This document shows, in pieces, positions 21,641 to 34,722 of a stretch of 64,000 bases of DNA. Each line of letters begins with the position of its first letter. The first letter of the stretch is position 1. Origin of the DNA: Perilla frutescens (Eukaryota > Streptophyta > Magnoliopsida > Lamiales > Lamiaceae); assembly GCA_026008535.1 (NCBI GenBank), contig BRKX01000006.1, positions 49,402,664 through 49,466,663 of the forward strand, written 5' to 3'. Under the pieces are notes generated by a model, which saw only the letters and a program-made list of their open reading frames with translations, did not search any database and was not told where the DNA came from. Made by a program: the position numbers and the translations under genes.

Positions 21641-23728
21641 CGACAAAAACTAAAAAACCACACATAAAACTAGCAAACACTACCCAAAAATTCACTTCAC
21701 GTAAATTTAATTTCTATTCAATAACCAACAGACCACACATAAAAAAAAAAAAAGCAAAAAAAAAAAAGATAAATCGTATGATAGTCATGAGTGTGGAAAT
21801 TATTCTTTTTCTCTAGAGAAAAGCAAATGAAAGGATGTGAATGAAAACCAAAAAAGAGTGATCCAAAATGAAACAAAAAAAATTGGATCTACTTCTTTTA
21901 CAGGCTAAACAGCATAACTCCGATTTACATAAAAATAATCAATAAAAATGGTGGATTTCTACATTAATAGTAGTTTTGCATATTATTATATTATCTTAAA
22001 CATAAATGTGTAGTAATCAATTGTTCTATGTAGTTACAAACCACATGCGTTTCTTAGTGGAGGAATCTTGGTTTCTTTGCCATATATAATATGATCATGA
22101 TATATATAATTAACTTTGACAATTTTCTGGTTTACACATATGTATCGTAGGCACAATAATACATGAAATTAAGTAATAATTTTTTTTATAGCCTGTATTT
22201 ATATTTCAAGTCGTAGACGGTTTCAGTTGAAATGTTTATTTGGGATAAAATTTCAAAATAATTTTCTCTTCTTTGAATCTATCTCTAAGTTGCATTATTA
22301 CATATAATATATATAGACTAAACCCAAAAAATAAAATTAAAAATACTATTCATATAAGTAATTAATGTCAAGGTTTCTAGATCTGAATATATGACCCGTA
22401 TTATGGTTGGTTTATTAAATAAATTATTGGTCATAATAATGCATTTCTTCAAAGGAAAAGTTACCTAACATGTGTACATTGAGCTTTAGTACTTTCAGAT
22501 AAAAAAAAAATAAAAAAAAATGTGTATTTCTAACTTTATATTTTAGATTTGTATCCTATTGCATAGAAGTGAGGATTACTATATGCACGTTAAAATAATG
22601 ATTGTGCATTATCTCGCGCTTTATCAAATTAAAGAAAAGAAATACGTACATATTCTTAACTTTTCTTTTCCCTACAACAATTAAAAAATGTTAATGGGAA
22701 CATGATTCCAGTGATTGAGTACATATAAAACATGCGATAATTGCAGTATTGCAAGAACTAGAAATATATTCTTCAATAGAAAATGAAAAATAGTATAATT
22801 ATAAAAGTAAAGCAAAAAAAAAAAAAAAGGTGATGTGCAAGCATCAATAAGAATTAATGACATTTATTAATGCAGATAAATGCTCTGAAGATTGCGTGGA
22901 AAATCCAAGTTGATCACGCTATTTTCTAGGGGAAATTCTACCCTACACTAATACATGATTTGAAAAATATTAAAATTGTATTAGTTGGCTAATAACCACT
23001 AAGATAGAATTTCCCCTTTTTTGGTAGGGGAGGGGGGGGGGGCTTAGTTGAGAAACTGATCGACAACATGCAAAATATAGGGGTGGATACTTGCATGGTA
23101 AATGAGTCGATCCAGATTAAATATAGCTTTAAATTTTGTGTCTAAGTTTATTTGATTATCTATCAAGTCGAGTTCAAATGAGATTTAATCAAGACAAATA
23201 CAAATCGAGCTCGAATAATTTAATTTTTTTATACATGTTTATTTTATTTTTACTTATCGAATTTGAATTTAAGTCAAACTTCAAATATAATTAATGCACA
23301 AAATAGTATTCAAACATGTTTGATATGCTTATTGATTTTTTAAATGAAGCTCGTCCAAAAATCTCATCAGACCGAGTCACTTTTTGACACATTTAATCAT
23401 GTCATGTTGGATGGTACATAATTCACTACACACAATGAAATGTAGTTAAATCTACAATTTATATATTTTTTAGAGATGTATGATGTATACTATATTAATT
23501 AAAAATGACTAGATATATATGATAGTTTTTAGACTCTATATTATTTAAATGTATTCTTAAAAAATTAATTATTAATACACGCACTCATGCACCATGTACT
23601 TATATAGTTATATATTTTCTTTATTTTCATATTTTACAATTAAATTAGTTTTATATTCAGCTAGATTTCGGGAGCTTTCTAATGATGTACTATAATAATC
23701 TATAAAACAATTCACATATTGAGATATA
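21641..23728. other. AT-rich intergenic DNA
   Basis: No gene seen. Short A/T homopolymers and a run of G at 23027-23041 are the only marked features. Confidence 0.5.
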
Positions 23729-24717
23729 GGGTGTGCAAATGATCGATTCGGTTAAAATGGAACTGGACATAAATTAAAATTTAAAAAAATGAAAACCTAA
23801 TCTAACTATGTATCATAATTATTTGGTTCGGTTTTCGATTTAACCAATTTTTTTGCTAAACAATTACATAAGAAAAATAGCATTAATTGAAATTCAAGAA
23901 AAAAAAAAGAACAAACGCGACACATTAAATGAATAACAATAAAAGTGTCCTTGATTCAGTCATCTGCTACACTTTGTGCAATACTTGGTGCTACATAATT
24001 AATATTTTTTTTTTATTTTTTTCTTCAATTTTTTCATTCAATTTCAATTGATTATTGTGTTTTAGTTTAATTTTATACTAATTAATTAGGGTTCATCCTA
24101 CCCAATTAGGAAATATAATTATTTTTTCAATATTAAATTTTATTTTCTAATTAATAATTGATTATTTCGTAAAAATAATAATTATATAGCCTAATTGGGT
24201 AGGATGAGCCCTAATTAATTAGTGTAAAATTAAACTAAAATACAATAATTAATTGAAATTGAATGAAAAATTGAAGAAAAATTAATAAATTTAATTATGT
24301 AGCACCAAATGTAGAAGAGAATTTCATTCGTGATTCAATCACTTATATGGTTAACTTATCAAAATATAGTAAGGCACAATATACACAAAAATCTAGCAAA
24401 TCTTTTACTTGGAAATTGGAGTATGTATACATTTTGAAGTTGAAGCACTTGCATTTTGCCTCAGTTCACTAGTGGGTGTATAATTTTATGTTTGATTTTT
24501 TTTAATTTATATGTAATATTAAAAATATTAATTATAAACTATAAATTAAAAATATGATATATATACTTTGGTTAGTTTATTTAACCGAAATATTTTTACT
24601 AAAACCGAACTTGAACCAAATTATATTTTGATTTTAATATTCAAGACAAAAAAGAAAACAAACCAACTAAATCAAATACTTCGGTTCGAATATTTTTTTT
24701 GTTGATTTTGCACATCC
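23729..24717. mobile_element. Candidate non-autonomous DNA element with GGGTGTGCAAA-type ends
   Basis: The left end reads GGGTGTGCAAATGATCGATT then CGGTT. The right end, read inward on the other strand, is GGATGTGCAAAATCAAC, followed further in by TTCGAACCGAA. Both ends lead into CGGTT/AACCG-rich stretches. No coding capacity. No target duplication was recognised, so ends are provisional. It contains the foldback element 23985-24308. Confidence 0.5.
23985..24308. mobile_element. Foldback MITE with inverted arms of about 120 bp
   Basis: The left arm 23985-24110 starts TTGGTGCTACATAATTA and ends TCATCCTACCCAATTAGG. The right arm 24190-24308 is its inverse, starting CCTAATTGGGTAGGATGA and ending TAATTATGTAGCACCAA. 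The loop is about 80 bases of AT-rich DNA. Arm similarity is high apart from small gaps, so RNA across it would form a long hairpin. No clear target duplication was found. Confidence 0.85.
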
Positions 24718-24957
24718 GCGATGAGAGAATATAAAAGAATCTATATTTCTTTTTGTACAATATACTTCTTCCCATTTTTTAAATATTTTTAAACAAGTTA
24801 AACTCTCCCTCAAAAAAGAAAAGAAAGAGAAAATGTATTGTAAGAATATATAAGAGAGAAGATCTTCTCTTGTACGTCGGATGTACATAAGAGTTATGTA
24901 TATTGAAGCGCGTGTAGCGTACGTCCTGAGCACACATGCAACGCATAATATTTTTCA

Positions 24958-25075
24958 ATATTATAAGTAATTTTTTTAATAAAAAAATATAGTAATAATT
25001 ATAAAAATGTTGTTTTTTTTTTTAAATAGTAGTACTTTCAGTAAAATAAGATTGATATTTTTTAGTAGGACAAAT
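24958..25075. repeat. AT-rich dispersed repeat, family B copy 2
   Basis: Contains ATAGTAATAATTATAAAAAT then GTAAAATAAGATTGATATTT, in the same order as the copies near 21.2, 30.1 and 44.6 kb. Confidence 0.45.
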
Positions 25076-25969
25076 TGCACTTTGCTATCTAGATTTGTAC
25101 TCTTTTTTAAAAAATCACCCACATTTTTAAAATTAACAAAACAATACCAAAATTTTCAAAAATTTTAATTACAACTCGAATGTTTCGATCAATTTTCCAC
25201 CTCGAAAATCATAATTTATTGTATTTTAAGATTTATATTTTCCCAACCGCATAAAAAAAATCCTTCAATAAAAAAATTTGGCTGGAAAATTGATCAAATG
25301 ATAAATTTGTAATTTTTTTGAAAGAGAGTATTATTTTGTTAATTTTAAAAAAGTGGGTTACTTTTGAGAAAGGATTTAAAATGTAGATATCAAAATGTAA
25401 ATTTCCTTTCTCAATATTAGAAGTAATACTTTTCTAAGGATTGGATAAGGTATGAGATGGTATATATTTTTGTTTTACAAACCTACACAACTCTAAATAT
25501 TAAATTACTCATCATAAAAAAATATTTTTTTTTCAAAAATAAATATACATTGTAAATTGAATTGAAAGCACTATAAACCGGAAATTAAAGTTGTAAATGA
25601 AACCAAATATCTCCCTAGATTCCCACTTACATTTTGTAGCTTCTACTAAGTAATTTAATGTATATGAAATTAACGAGCGTCCAGGCATCCACCAACAAAA
25701 ATATAGTACTCTTTGTACGCGACTTTCCATTCTCTTCGAATCCAATCCCCAAAAGTCTCCCCAAAAAAAGAAAAAGAAAAAAGAAAAAAAAAAGAACATA
25801 CATTAACATTATTATTTTAATTTGTTAATTCTCATTTTATACAAACAATTCAATGAATTATGTCACGAACAACAATTCCAAGAAAGAACCATTCAACCAA
25901 TCCATCACACTTCCTTAACCGCGTTACATCGCATATATCTATTGAGCATATATATAATATACACACACT

Positions 25970-25973
<4 letters not shown>
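25076..25973. other. Upstream region of the first PLC gene
   Basis: AT-rich DNA. A possible TATA element (TATATATAATA) lies near 25949, about 65 bases before the start codon. No ORF of note. Confidence 0.4.

Positions 25974-26007
<34 letters not shown>
25974..26007 (+). repeat. (GA)n tract just upstream of the PLC start codon
   Basis: About 17 GA units end six bases before the ATG at 26014. GA repeats in plant leaders bind BPC/GAGA-binding proteins, so a regulatory role is possible but not shown. Confidence 0.85.
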
Positions 26008-26013
<6 letters not shown>

Positions 26014-29000
26014 ATGGGGAGTTACAACTATCGGGTGTTTGGATGCTTCAACCGGAAGTTCAAGATCAGCGAGCTGCAGGCGCCGCCGGATGTGAGGGCG
26101 GCGTTCATCAAATACGCGGAGGGGGCGGAAAACATGGCGGCGGATCAGCTGCACAAGTTCTTGGTGGAGTACCAAGGGGAGGAAGGCTGCACCACCGCCG
26201 ACGCGGAGGCGATCATCGCAAAAGTAATAAACCGCCGCCACCACATCGGCCGGCGTCACGGCCTCACCCTTGACGACTTCTTCGATTTCCTCTTCCAAGA
26301 TGATCTCAATGCCCCCATCAATTCTCAGGTATTCCCATATTATTAGTCAAATTTTTGGATTAGAGGTTAAAAAGTCAAAAGAAACAGATGTTTAGCCAAA
26401 GTCAAACTGTTGTGGTAGCTCGGAAAATAATGTCGTTATTTTATAAAGATTTCAAGAAGCCGAAATAAAATAAAATAATATACTGTATTTTTTCAACATT
26501 TTTTTGACACTGTTATCTTTAAAATTGGGAGAGAAGTGTATGTGTAACATTTTTAGTAGTTTTATTATACATAGATAATAGAAGGTTAAGTTTTTCCACG
26601 CACGCAAATGTACCTTTCTATATTTGTAAACAAAATATGCATTTTTAAGTAATGATATATAATATATAATAATAATATATTATTATTATGATGATTATTT
26701 TCTGACTAAATGTTAATATATGATTTTATTTTATATTAATTTTAATGTATTATTATATTATATATCTACCAACTATTAATATTTCAAACGTATTCACATA
26801 ATACTTTAACCATATAATAACTTATTTTCAGAATATATTTTTATATTTATTTATAATTATATGTTATAATTTTTACATATATTAAATTTAATTTGTTATA
26901 TATATATTGTTTTCAATTAACTTTTTTTCCCTTCAAAATAACATCAAATAATATACTGTATAAATTTAATGAAGTATAATACCTTCTAAAGGCATTAATG
27001 AAGCTATGCATTTAAAAAAAATACTCCACAATATAATAGTGTAAAATATTCAATACTTATGGCCCTTTGTCTTACTCGCCTTTTTAGTGGTGTGCTACGA
27101 TTAGCAAACTCACTCAATATCATTAATAGTGGATATAATTCAATTTTTTTTATCCCATAAATAATTATATAGATCAATTTAGAAAAATAAAAGGTAAACT
27201 ATCCTTTATATCTCAAATTATTTTTATTTTTTAAAATCTATCACAAAGGATAAAATTAACACTTTTATAAATTAAATATCTGAACTATTTAAAAATTAAT
27301 CAAATATATTATTAGATACATTTTTCGGTAAAGAATTGCCTTATGCTTTAGCTAAATATTTGGGTCTTTTTCTTGTGTCGCCGCTAATCGACCATATATA
27401 TTTATGACTATATGGCATAACATATTTAATCTATTTTTTTGCCACCTTACTATAGGTTTGATTAAGTTTGAAATAGTTTAAGTATTTAATTGATAAAAAG
27501 TGTAGTTTGAGTATGGATCGGTTTTGAAAAATTGAAAATAATTTAGGATATAAATAAAATGCGATTTAATTCTCATCTTTATTCGTGCATACTGTATATC
27601 CAAATGGATAAATTAGTATAGTAATAACTAATAAATGATATGAATGCATGTCTTCCCAGTAGCTTGGTTGCATCTTCTTACTCAGAAATTGCAGATATAT
27701 TGAGTATGTAACTGCAAATAGATTAGATATACTAATTATAAAATTTACACAGGTGCACCATGATATGAGTGCTCCAATGCAACATTATTTCATATATACA
27801 GGCCACAATTCCTACTTAACTGGAAATCAATTGAACAGCGAGTGCAGTGAAACTCCAATCATCAAATCTCTAGAAAATGGTGTTAGAGGCATAGAGCTCG
27901 ATATCTGGCCTAATTCTGCAAAAGACAATATCAATGTTCTTCATGGAAGGTAAGCCTACCTATCCAACTTTTTTTTCTTTCTTTCTTTCAAGAATCACAT
28001 TATTATTAACTATTGGGTTCCCTCTAGTGGGTTAACGGGTACCCGATAGTGAGTTAACGGGTGCCTTGCCCGTTAATAAGTTAACGAGTACCTGTTAGTA
28101 AGTTGAGTACACATAAGTGGTACCGTCTCCCTTTTACTTCTTCATGGAAAGCAGCCAAAAAAACATTTTCCTATAAAATTAAGTGGTTAAAGAAATGGAA
28201 GGTTACTTTAATTTTTCTCCCTTTAAAAAATGTGCAGGACACTGACTCCTCCGGTTCCACTGATGAAATGCTTGGAGTCGATTAGAAAGCACGCTTTCGT
28301 TAAATCTCCCTATCCTGTTATAATCACTCTAGAGGATCACCTTACTCCAGATCTTCAGGCTAAAGTTGCAGGGGTAAGATATATATATATGTAGACTACA
28401 TCATCATGGAAGTTATTAAAATACATGAATTTCGCACTGATTTTGATTTGATTTTTCACGCAATTTCAAAAATGTATTTCCAATAACATAAACTTAACAA
28501 GCTTTGCACCTACAAAATTATTCATCTTCTCAACTATTTGAAATCGTGTTGTTTCACATGATTGAAATTAATTGCATCCATGTTGTTTCCGGTGAACAGA
28601 AAATCTTGCAATTACAGCATGAATCACGGAGATTTCAATTGGTTGAAACTGCGAATAATGTTGTAATTGCAAAAGTTATTAAGTCTAAATCGTGTGAAAA
28701 AACAAAATCAGTGTAAAAGTTCGTATAAATTAACTCAATTTGCCCTTATTTTAGTTTATATCAATTGTGTTTTGAATAATGATTGAGACTGGATTTTGTT
28801 TGTTTTGTAGATGGCAACACAAGTTTTTGGTGATATGCTTTATTACCCCGAATCAGAAGGCTTGGATAAATTTCCTTCACCAGAAGACCTAAAATACAGA
28901 ATCATAGTCTCCACCAAGCCACCAAAAGAATACCTTGACGGTAACAACAACAAGGATGGTGAAACTTCAGCTCTGCAGGACAAATATTCGTCTGAAGATG

Positions 29001-31451
29001 AACAAGAAAACGAGGACAAGGTAAATATTAGAAATGAATATTGAGCCCGACTCACCCTCACACAACCAGATTATAAAGTGGCACATGTCACAATTTCCAG
29101 CCAATGAATAAGTGTTACTACTTAGCTGTTTATGGTACCAGTGTATGAAATTTGTGCTATTTCTTGCAAAATCAGAGTGATCAGGACGATGAAGAAAGCG
29201 ATGAGATGATCCAACAGAATCCGGGGACTCTGGCTGCGCCAGAATACAAGCGTCTCATAGCCATTCGTGCTGGGAATGCCAAGAAAGGCCTGAGGCACGC
29301 GCTCATAAATGGAAGCGACAAAGTGAGAAGACTCAGTTTAAGTGAACAGAGGCTTGAGAAAGCTGCAGAGTTGTATGCAACAGATGTTATAAGGTGGGTG
29401 ATCTTTTTTCTTTTGTCATATTTCATAATATATATATAGTAGTTACATGTTCTTGAAAATGATTTTGAGTTGCAGGTTCACGCAGAAGAATATTCTGAGG
29501 GTATATCCTAAGAACACGAGAGTAACCTCGTCGAACTTTAGGCCGATGACCGGGTGGATGCATGGAGCTCAGATGGTGGCCTTCAATATGCAGGTTCATT
29601 TTCTGATGTTGGTTGCTTTCAAGCATTTGGAATGAGCAATTTTAGCAAATGTGTGCAATTTTGATGCAACAGGGCTATGGGAAATCGCTTTGGATGATGC
29701 ATGGATTGTTTAGGTCTAATGGAGGGTGTGGTTACGTGAAGAAGCCTGATTTGCTCATGAGTAAAGGTCCATACAATTTTGACCCCAAACAAAGATTGCC
29801 TGTGAAGAAAACATTAAAGGTGAGTTAATTTAAAGAGATGATGATCGGAATAATTTAATTTTTTGAGATCATTAAGTTTGAGTAGTTCATTTATCTATAA
29901 TTCTATTTGGTAGGTAAATGTGTACATGGGAGATGGATGGCGATTGGATTTTAGCCACACGCACTTTGACAAATATTCACCACCGGATTTCTACACCAAG
30001 GTTCGTAACAAACTCACGACGTACATGGCGTAAATTTATCATACTTTTCATTGTTAGAAATTACATTTTTTATACTTTTTCTAGTTTAAAAAATATAGTA
30101 ATTAATAATTACAAAATACAATTGTCTTTTTTTTTTTTCTTTCTTCACAATATTTTCTAATAAAATAAACATGATACTTTTAAATATTATAAATAATAAT
30201 TTTTCGTTAAGGCTTATGTACATCTATTTACAAGAGACCCACCTTTTCTAAGAAAACACTAGAGAATGTTAGATGTTAGATCATCACTAAAATCTACCTA
30301 GTTGTCTTAGATTTTTTTATTTATTTTTTAATTCATTCACTACATATACGCGCCACACAAAACGTGCGTCATACTAAGCAATTGAGATCCTCTATTTCAA
30401 TTCATGTGTCTCACTTTAAATATTTTATTAGCTTTTCTTTCATTTTTTCCCCTAAATTTCAGTTTTTTTTGTGATTTAGTTTAATTATTAGCATCTATTC
30501 CATCTAATTAGAGTTTATATTTATTTTTTAGTATTTAATTTAAAAATTATAAGTTAATAATTGATGATTAGAGTTGATTATTGTAGGATATATTAAACAC
30601 AATAGCTTTATTAATTTTGTAGTGTAATCGATATTATAATTCAATGTATCACTCACACACTCACACAATTTACATAGGTGATAATGCTTTATGAATCTCT
30701 CACTTAGATTCTTTCCCCCACCCGCTAAATGGCCTAGTGCCATATTTATAGTTGCATTATGTTGGTTGCTAAACCAACATGACCAATCTAGAATATTCTA
30801 GTAATTCACTTTCTAGATTCCAATATTACATCATTGTATATATTAGAGAATTCTAACTCCTAGGCTTCTAGAAACTTTTTGTATAATCTGATTTGTTACT
30901 ATCTAATCTTGCAAATCTTGAATTTTCTTCATTTCTCTAGAAGTTTCTGGGAAGCTACCAATTTGATTAACTAAGATCCCATTTGCTAATGTCTCTCCAA
31001 GTCGGTGGAGAATTCTCAATAATTGTTTCTTACTTGGGGTATAATAAACATTATTATAATAATAAATTTAATAGTGGGGCATATATAAAAGTATATATTA
31101 ATATTTGTTAGAGGGTACTCATATTTAGATCCAAACAATATATGCTTGTGGGTGCAGGTGTATATAGTTGGAGTGCCAGCAGATGCTGCGAAGAAGAGGA
31201 CACGGATAAAGGAAGACGATTGGATTCCGTGTTGGGACGAAGAGTTCCGATTCCCGTTGACAATTCCGGAGTTAGCATTGTTGAGAATTGAAGTAAGAGA
31301 TCACGACACATCCGAAAAAGATGATTTTGGCGGGCAGACGTGTCTGCCCGTATCAGAGCTGAGGCCTGGGATACGGGCAGTTCCACTCTACGACTACAAG
31401 GGTCAGAAATATAAGTCTGTGAGGCTTCTTATGCGGTTTCAGTTTGAGTGA
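26014..31451 (+). CDS. Phosphoinositide-specific phospholipase C, upstream tandem copy
   Basis: Nine exons: 26014-26328, 27753-27949, 28238-28373, 28811-29020, 29176-29393, 29476-29593, 29673-29819, 29914-30000, 31158-31451. All junctions are GT/AG and in phase; product 573 residues, normal for plant PLC. The enzyme cleaves PtdIns(4,5)P2 or PtdIns4P at the plasma membrane to diacylglycerol and inositol phosphate and needs calcium. Residues 1-105 are the EF-hand-like N-terminus, about 106-250 the X domain, 255-305 an acidic linker, 310-430 the Y domain and 447-573 the C2 domain. Catalytic and metal residues are present: His123 (GHNSYL), Glu153 and Asp155 (ELDIW), His169 (LHGR), Glu203 (TLEDH). 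The Y domain keeps FNMQGYGKSLW and LFRSNGGCGYVKKPD. C2 has the calcium-loop phrases WIPCWDEEF and HDTSEKDDFGG. There is no PH domain, as in all plant PLCs. Intron eight carries dispersed repeats. Confidence 0.95.
28025..28107 (+). repeat. Minisatellite in intron 2 of the first PLC gene
   Basis: Three to four imperfect units of about 22-24 bases built on AGTGGGTTAACGGGTACC and AGTTAACGGGT. Absent from the second PLC gene. Confidence 0.7.
30063..30200. repeat. AT-rich dispersed repeat, family B copy 3, in PLC intron 8
   Basis: Shares TAATTACAAAATACAATTGT and the later TAAAATAAACATGATACTTTT with the other family B copies. It lies soon after the intron donor at 30001. Confidence 0.45.
30370..31085. 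repeat. Family A repeat split by a possible solo LTR, in PLC intron 8
   Basis: The left part (about 30390-30588) and right part (about 31049-31085, ending AATTTAATAGTGGGGCATA) match the start and end of family A. Between them a non-family segment starts TGTAGGATATATTAAACACA and ends GGTATAATAAACA, a TG...CA pair of the kind seen in LTRs. Target duplication is ambiguous because flanks are both ATTAT-like. Confidence 0.4.
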
Positions 31452-34400
31452 AATCGGATTTTCCACAAGCTTTGTGTTTCTACTCCATAATTAATTTGAT
31501 TCCCTTACATTTTGTACACAGTAGATATATGATGCACTACTAGAAGAAATAGCAAAAAAAAAAAAAAAAAAAACCATGTGTTCTTTTATTTCTAATATTG
31601 CCTCGTGATGAATTATGATTGTTGGCGGGAAACACAAATTAAACAAATATGCTGTTAAAACTGGACCAGACCCGGCCGGTCTGAATGGTTAAGAGCGGTC
31701 CAATCTTTTAATATAATTGGCTTGCAAAAGAACCAGTTTGAACTGCCCAAGTAAAAACCGATGACCCGGTGAATCACTAGCAACCTGCAGGTTTTCATTT
31801 GTGCTCTATTAATTCATTTTTATTTTAAGGTTCACTAATTTTATTTTAGAATATATATTTATCATAAATAAATAATTATTGAGCGCAGTATACGAGCTTA
31901 CACATTAGAGTCGGGTGAGTGCACTGCGCGAGACGCAGAATAAAAAATTAAAATGAATTAAAAAAATTATAAAAATAATAGAAAAGAAAAAAAAAACTAA
32001 AAAAAAAAAAGGAAAAAGGAGGAGGAGAATCGTTGAAAGTGAAAAAGGAAGGAGACCAACTTACATCCTGTTTTTATATTTGCTTGTGCATGTGTTTTTC
32101 ACGTACAAAAAAAGTCTTTCAAAAGAGAGAGTGACAAAAGAAGTCATAAAACCTCTCGTTGATGGAGGTGTTAACATTAATGTTGGAATCGCTTGGACCA
32201 AGGTCCTCAACATGCTGGGAAGGTTCGGAAATCTTATATTTTCTCTTTGAATCCTTTGTCTATCCCGTGACCCTCAATAAAGTGTCACCCTGATACCATA
32301 TTAAAAATAAATATTAAATTTAATTCAGTCTCATAAAATCGGTTTAAGAAGAGAGTTGTCCTCATCTTTATATAGTGGCACATGATGACACTTTACCCAA
32401 CACAATATTATGAGTAAGGATGGCCGACTCAACTTGATAATATTTAAATTGATGAGAGCCGATCTATTCATGAAATAATAAATATTTAATAAAGAATCAA
32501 GTTCACAACAATGTTTCCCAAGTTGCTTGTCTTTAGAAATAAAACTAGCATAACTGAATGACAAGATTAGACACATTTAGAGCTAAAAGCAAAAAAAAAA
32601 TTAACAAAAGAATATTTGCTATGCTTCACTTTTAGTTCATTACTTTCCAAGTGGTTTAGTAAATTATTCTTATAAAGATTTAACAAAACCTAACTAAGAA
32701 TCTTCAAAAGAAAATTAAACATATTTTTTAAGGGCAAATTATCTCGAAAATCACAACTTTTGTCTGATTTTTTTTTTTTTTTAACATCGATCACTTTTAA
32801 ATTTTGTAATTAATTTTACATAAATTGAAATATTTTTGTAAATTAAACCTCATATCCGCGGTGTTTCCAATTAAATTAAAGTTGACATGGCGACGGACAC
32901 GCATACATGTGCAACTGACGTGCCTTGTCAAAACGACATCATTTTGTATAGAGAAAAACAATTCCATTTAATTAAAAAACACAAAAGTCTCGTTGCAACC
33001 AAATCTAGACAATAGATATATATTTTATATATACTAATATTTGTTTTTAATATGAAACATATAAAATATGAAAATGTAATTTACATGCGATGATGGAGTA
33101 ATTAATATGAAAAGACCAAATTCCATTTATAACTTGATCGTTAAAATATACTCCATCATAAAAATATGACGTTACATAGAAATACATTTCATAAAAATAT
33201 GACGTTACATAGAAAGCTACAAATATATGAATACTACGAAACCTTTAAAAGTATTCTCTACATTTCTGAATTAGTGGCAATTTGGATAAATGCACACATG
33301 TTAATAAAATAATCAAATTATCTAATACATCTTCATGTGTGAATTCATTAATTGAGTCAAAATGAGATGTTGATTACATTAAATGAGACAAATCGGTAAA
33401 AATATCATTTTTACCTCAAATGTGTAAAATGACATTATTTATGAAACAAAACTAAAATGTTGAAATGACAGTTATTCAGAAACGGAAGAGCACAATATTA
33501 TGATATAATTTAACACAACACCGATATAATATATATGTGAGTGTGTGTGGAGGGGGGGGGGGGGTATGGGGCGAGTTGGGTGCTAAGGTACCCGTACTCA
33601 CACTCGCCCCCTTAAAAAATACGGGTATTTATCTATGCATGTATTCGTACCCATTAAATGTGTAATTCCCTTACCAATCGTGAGTCATTTTTACGGGTAT
33701 CCATAATGTTTCTTTCTCATTGCATGCTATCCCTACCCTATTTGATCATATTAAAAAAAGTACTAATAGTAGAAATTGTCCACTTTTGATAAAAAAAAGA
33801 AAAGAAAAGAAAACTTTCATAACCCACTTTGTCACATTCAATACATATCCAAATTTATTGCAAACTGCCCTAGAAAACCATTTCAAAATAACTTGATGGT
33901 GGCATGTGAGAATATTTTACACATTTGTACTTGGTAATTGACAGAAAAATTCAAGTAAAAACGTGTACCACATTTACTTTAGTACTAGATAGTTTGTATA
34001 TATTGATATCTGAAATCAATCAAAAATATTTATCACGCTCATAACATTGGGTCTATATATTATGCTCACAATGCTAAAAGAACTCGGGCACACGCGGCTC
34101 CAAGTCTAAAAATGCTGAAAATTGTAGTCATAATAATGTGGACCATTAAGGGCATTTTGGTGACATTAGATATTTTTAAAATGTACATAAAAGTGTATAA
34201 TATAAATTTTTTGTTATTAAAAGTGAATTGTTTACCTTTTGAGCTTAGAGAACCTAGTCATAGTTTAATCGCAAGATTTTGGGTAATTTTAGTCATTTAT
34301 GAAATTGATTAATTTATAGAAGCTAGGTTAATTATTTTTGTCATTATCAACTAGGATCTTAAATATTTTTTTGGAGTGTATTTATAAATAGCCGCGAGTT

Positions 34401-34698
34401 CTATTAGTATTGAGTAGGTCGCCTCTCCCTCTATATATTATGTAAATATTAACTTTTTTTTATTATTTTTGTTAAAAAAAGAAAAATGCAAATAATTGGA
34501 GCATGTCGAGAATAAATCCGACAGCAAACATTAATGCGAGCGTCGACTCCGTGGCCAATCCGCCGCGGTGGCGCCAATACGACAAATTCGACATTTTCCA
34601 TCCTCCAAAAGCAATCAATTTCTTCTGATCAAATTCCAATCATTCCTTCCCTTCTTCGCAAGCAAACCCTAAAATCATTATATACCTGATTAATAATA
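31452..34698. other. Spacer between the two PLC genes
   Basis: No gene seen. It contains the 3' UTR of the first PLC gene, an A-rich tract near 31555-31573, a degenerate repeat-like stretch with ACCGGTTT-type words near 31665-31790, a run of G at 33551-33562 and AT-rich DNA. The last 300 bases should contain the promoter of the second PLC gene. Confidence 0.5.
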
Positions 34699-34722
34699 AT
34701 GCAGCAATTCAATCCGCTGGCA

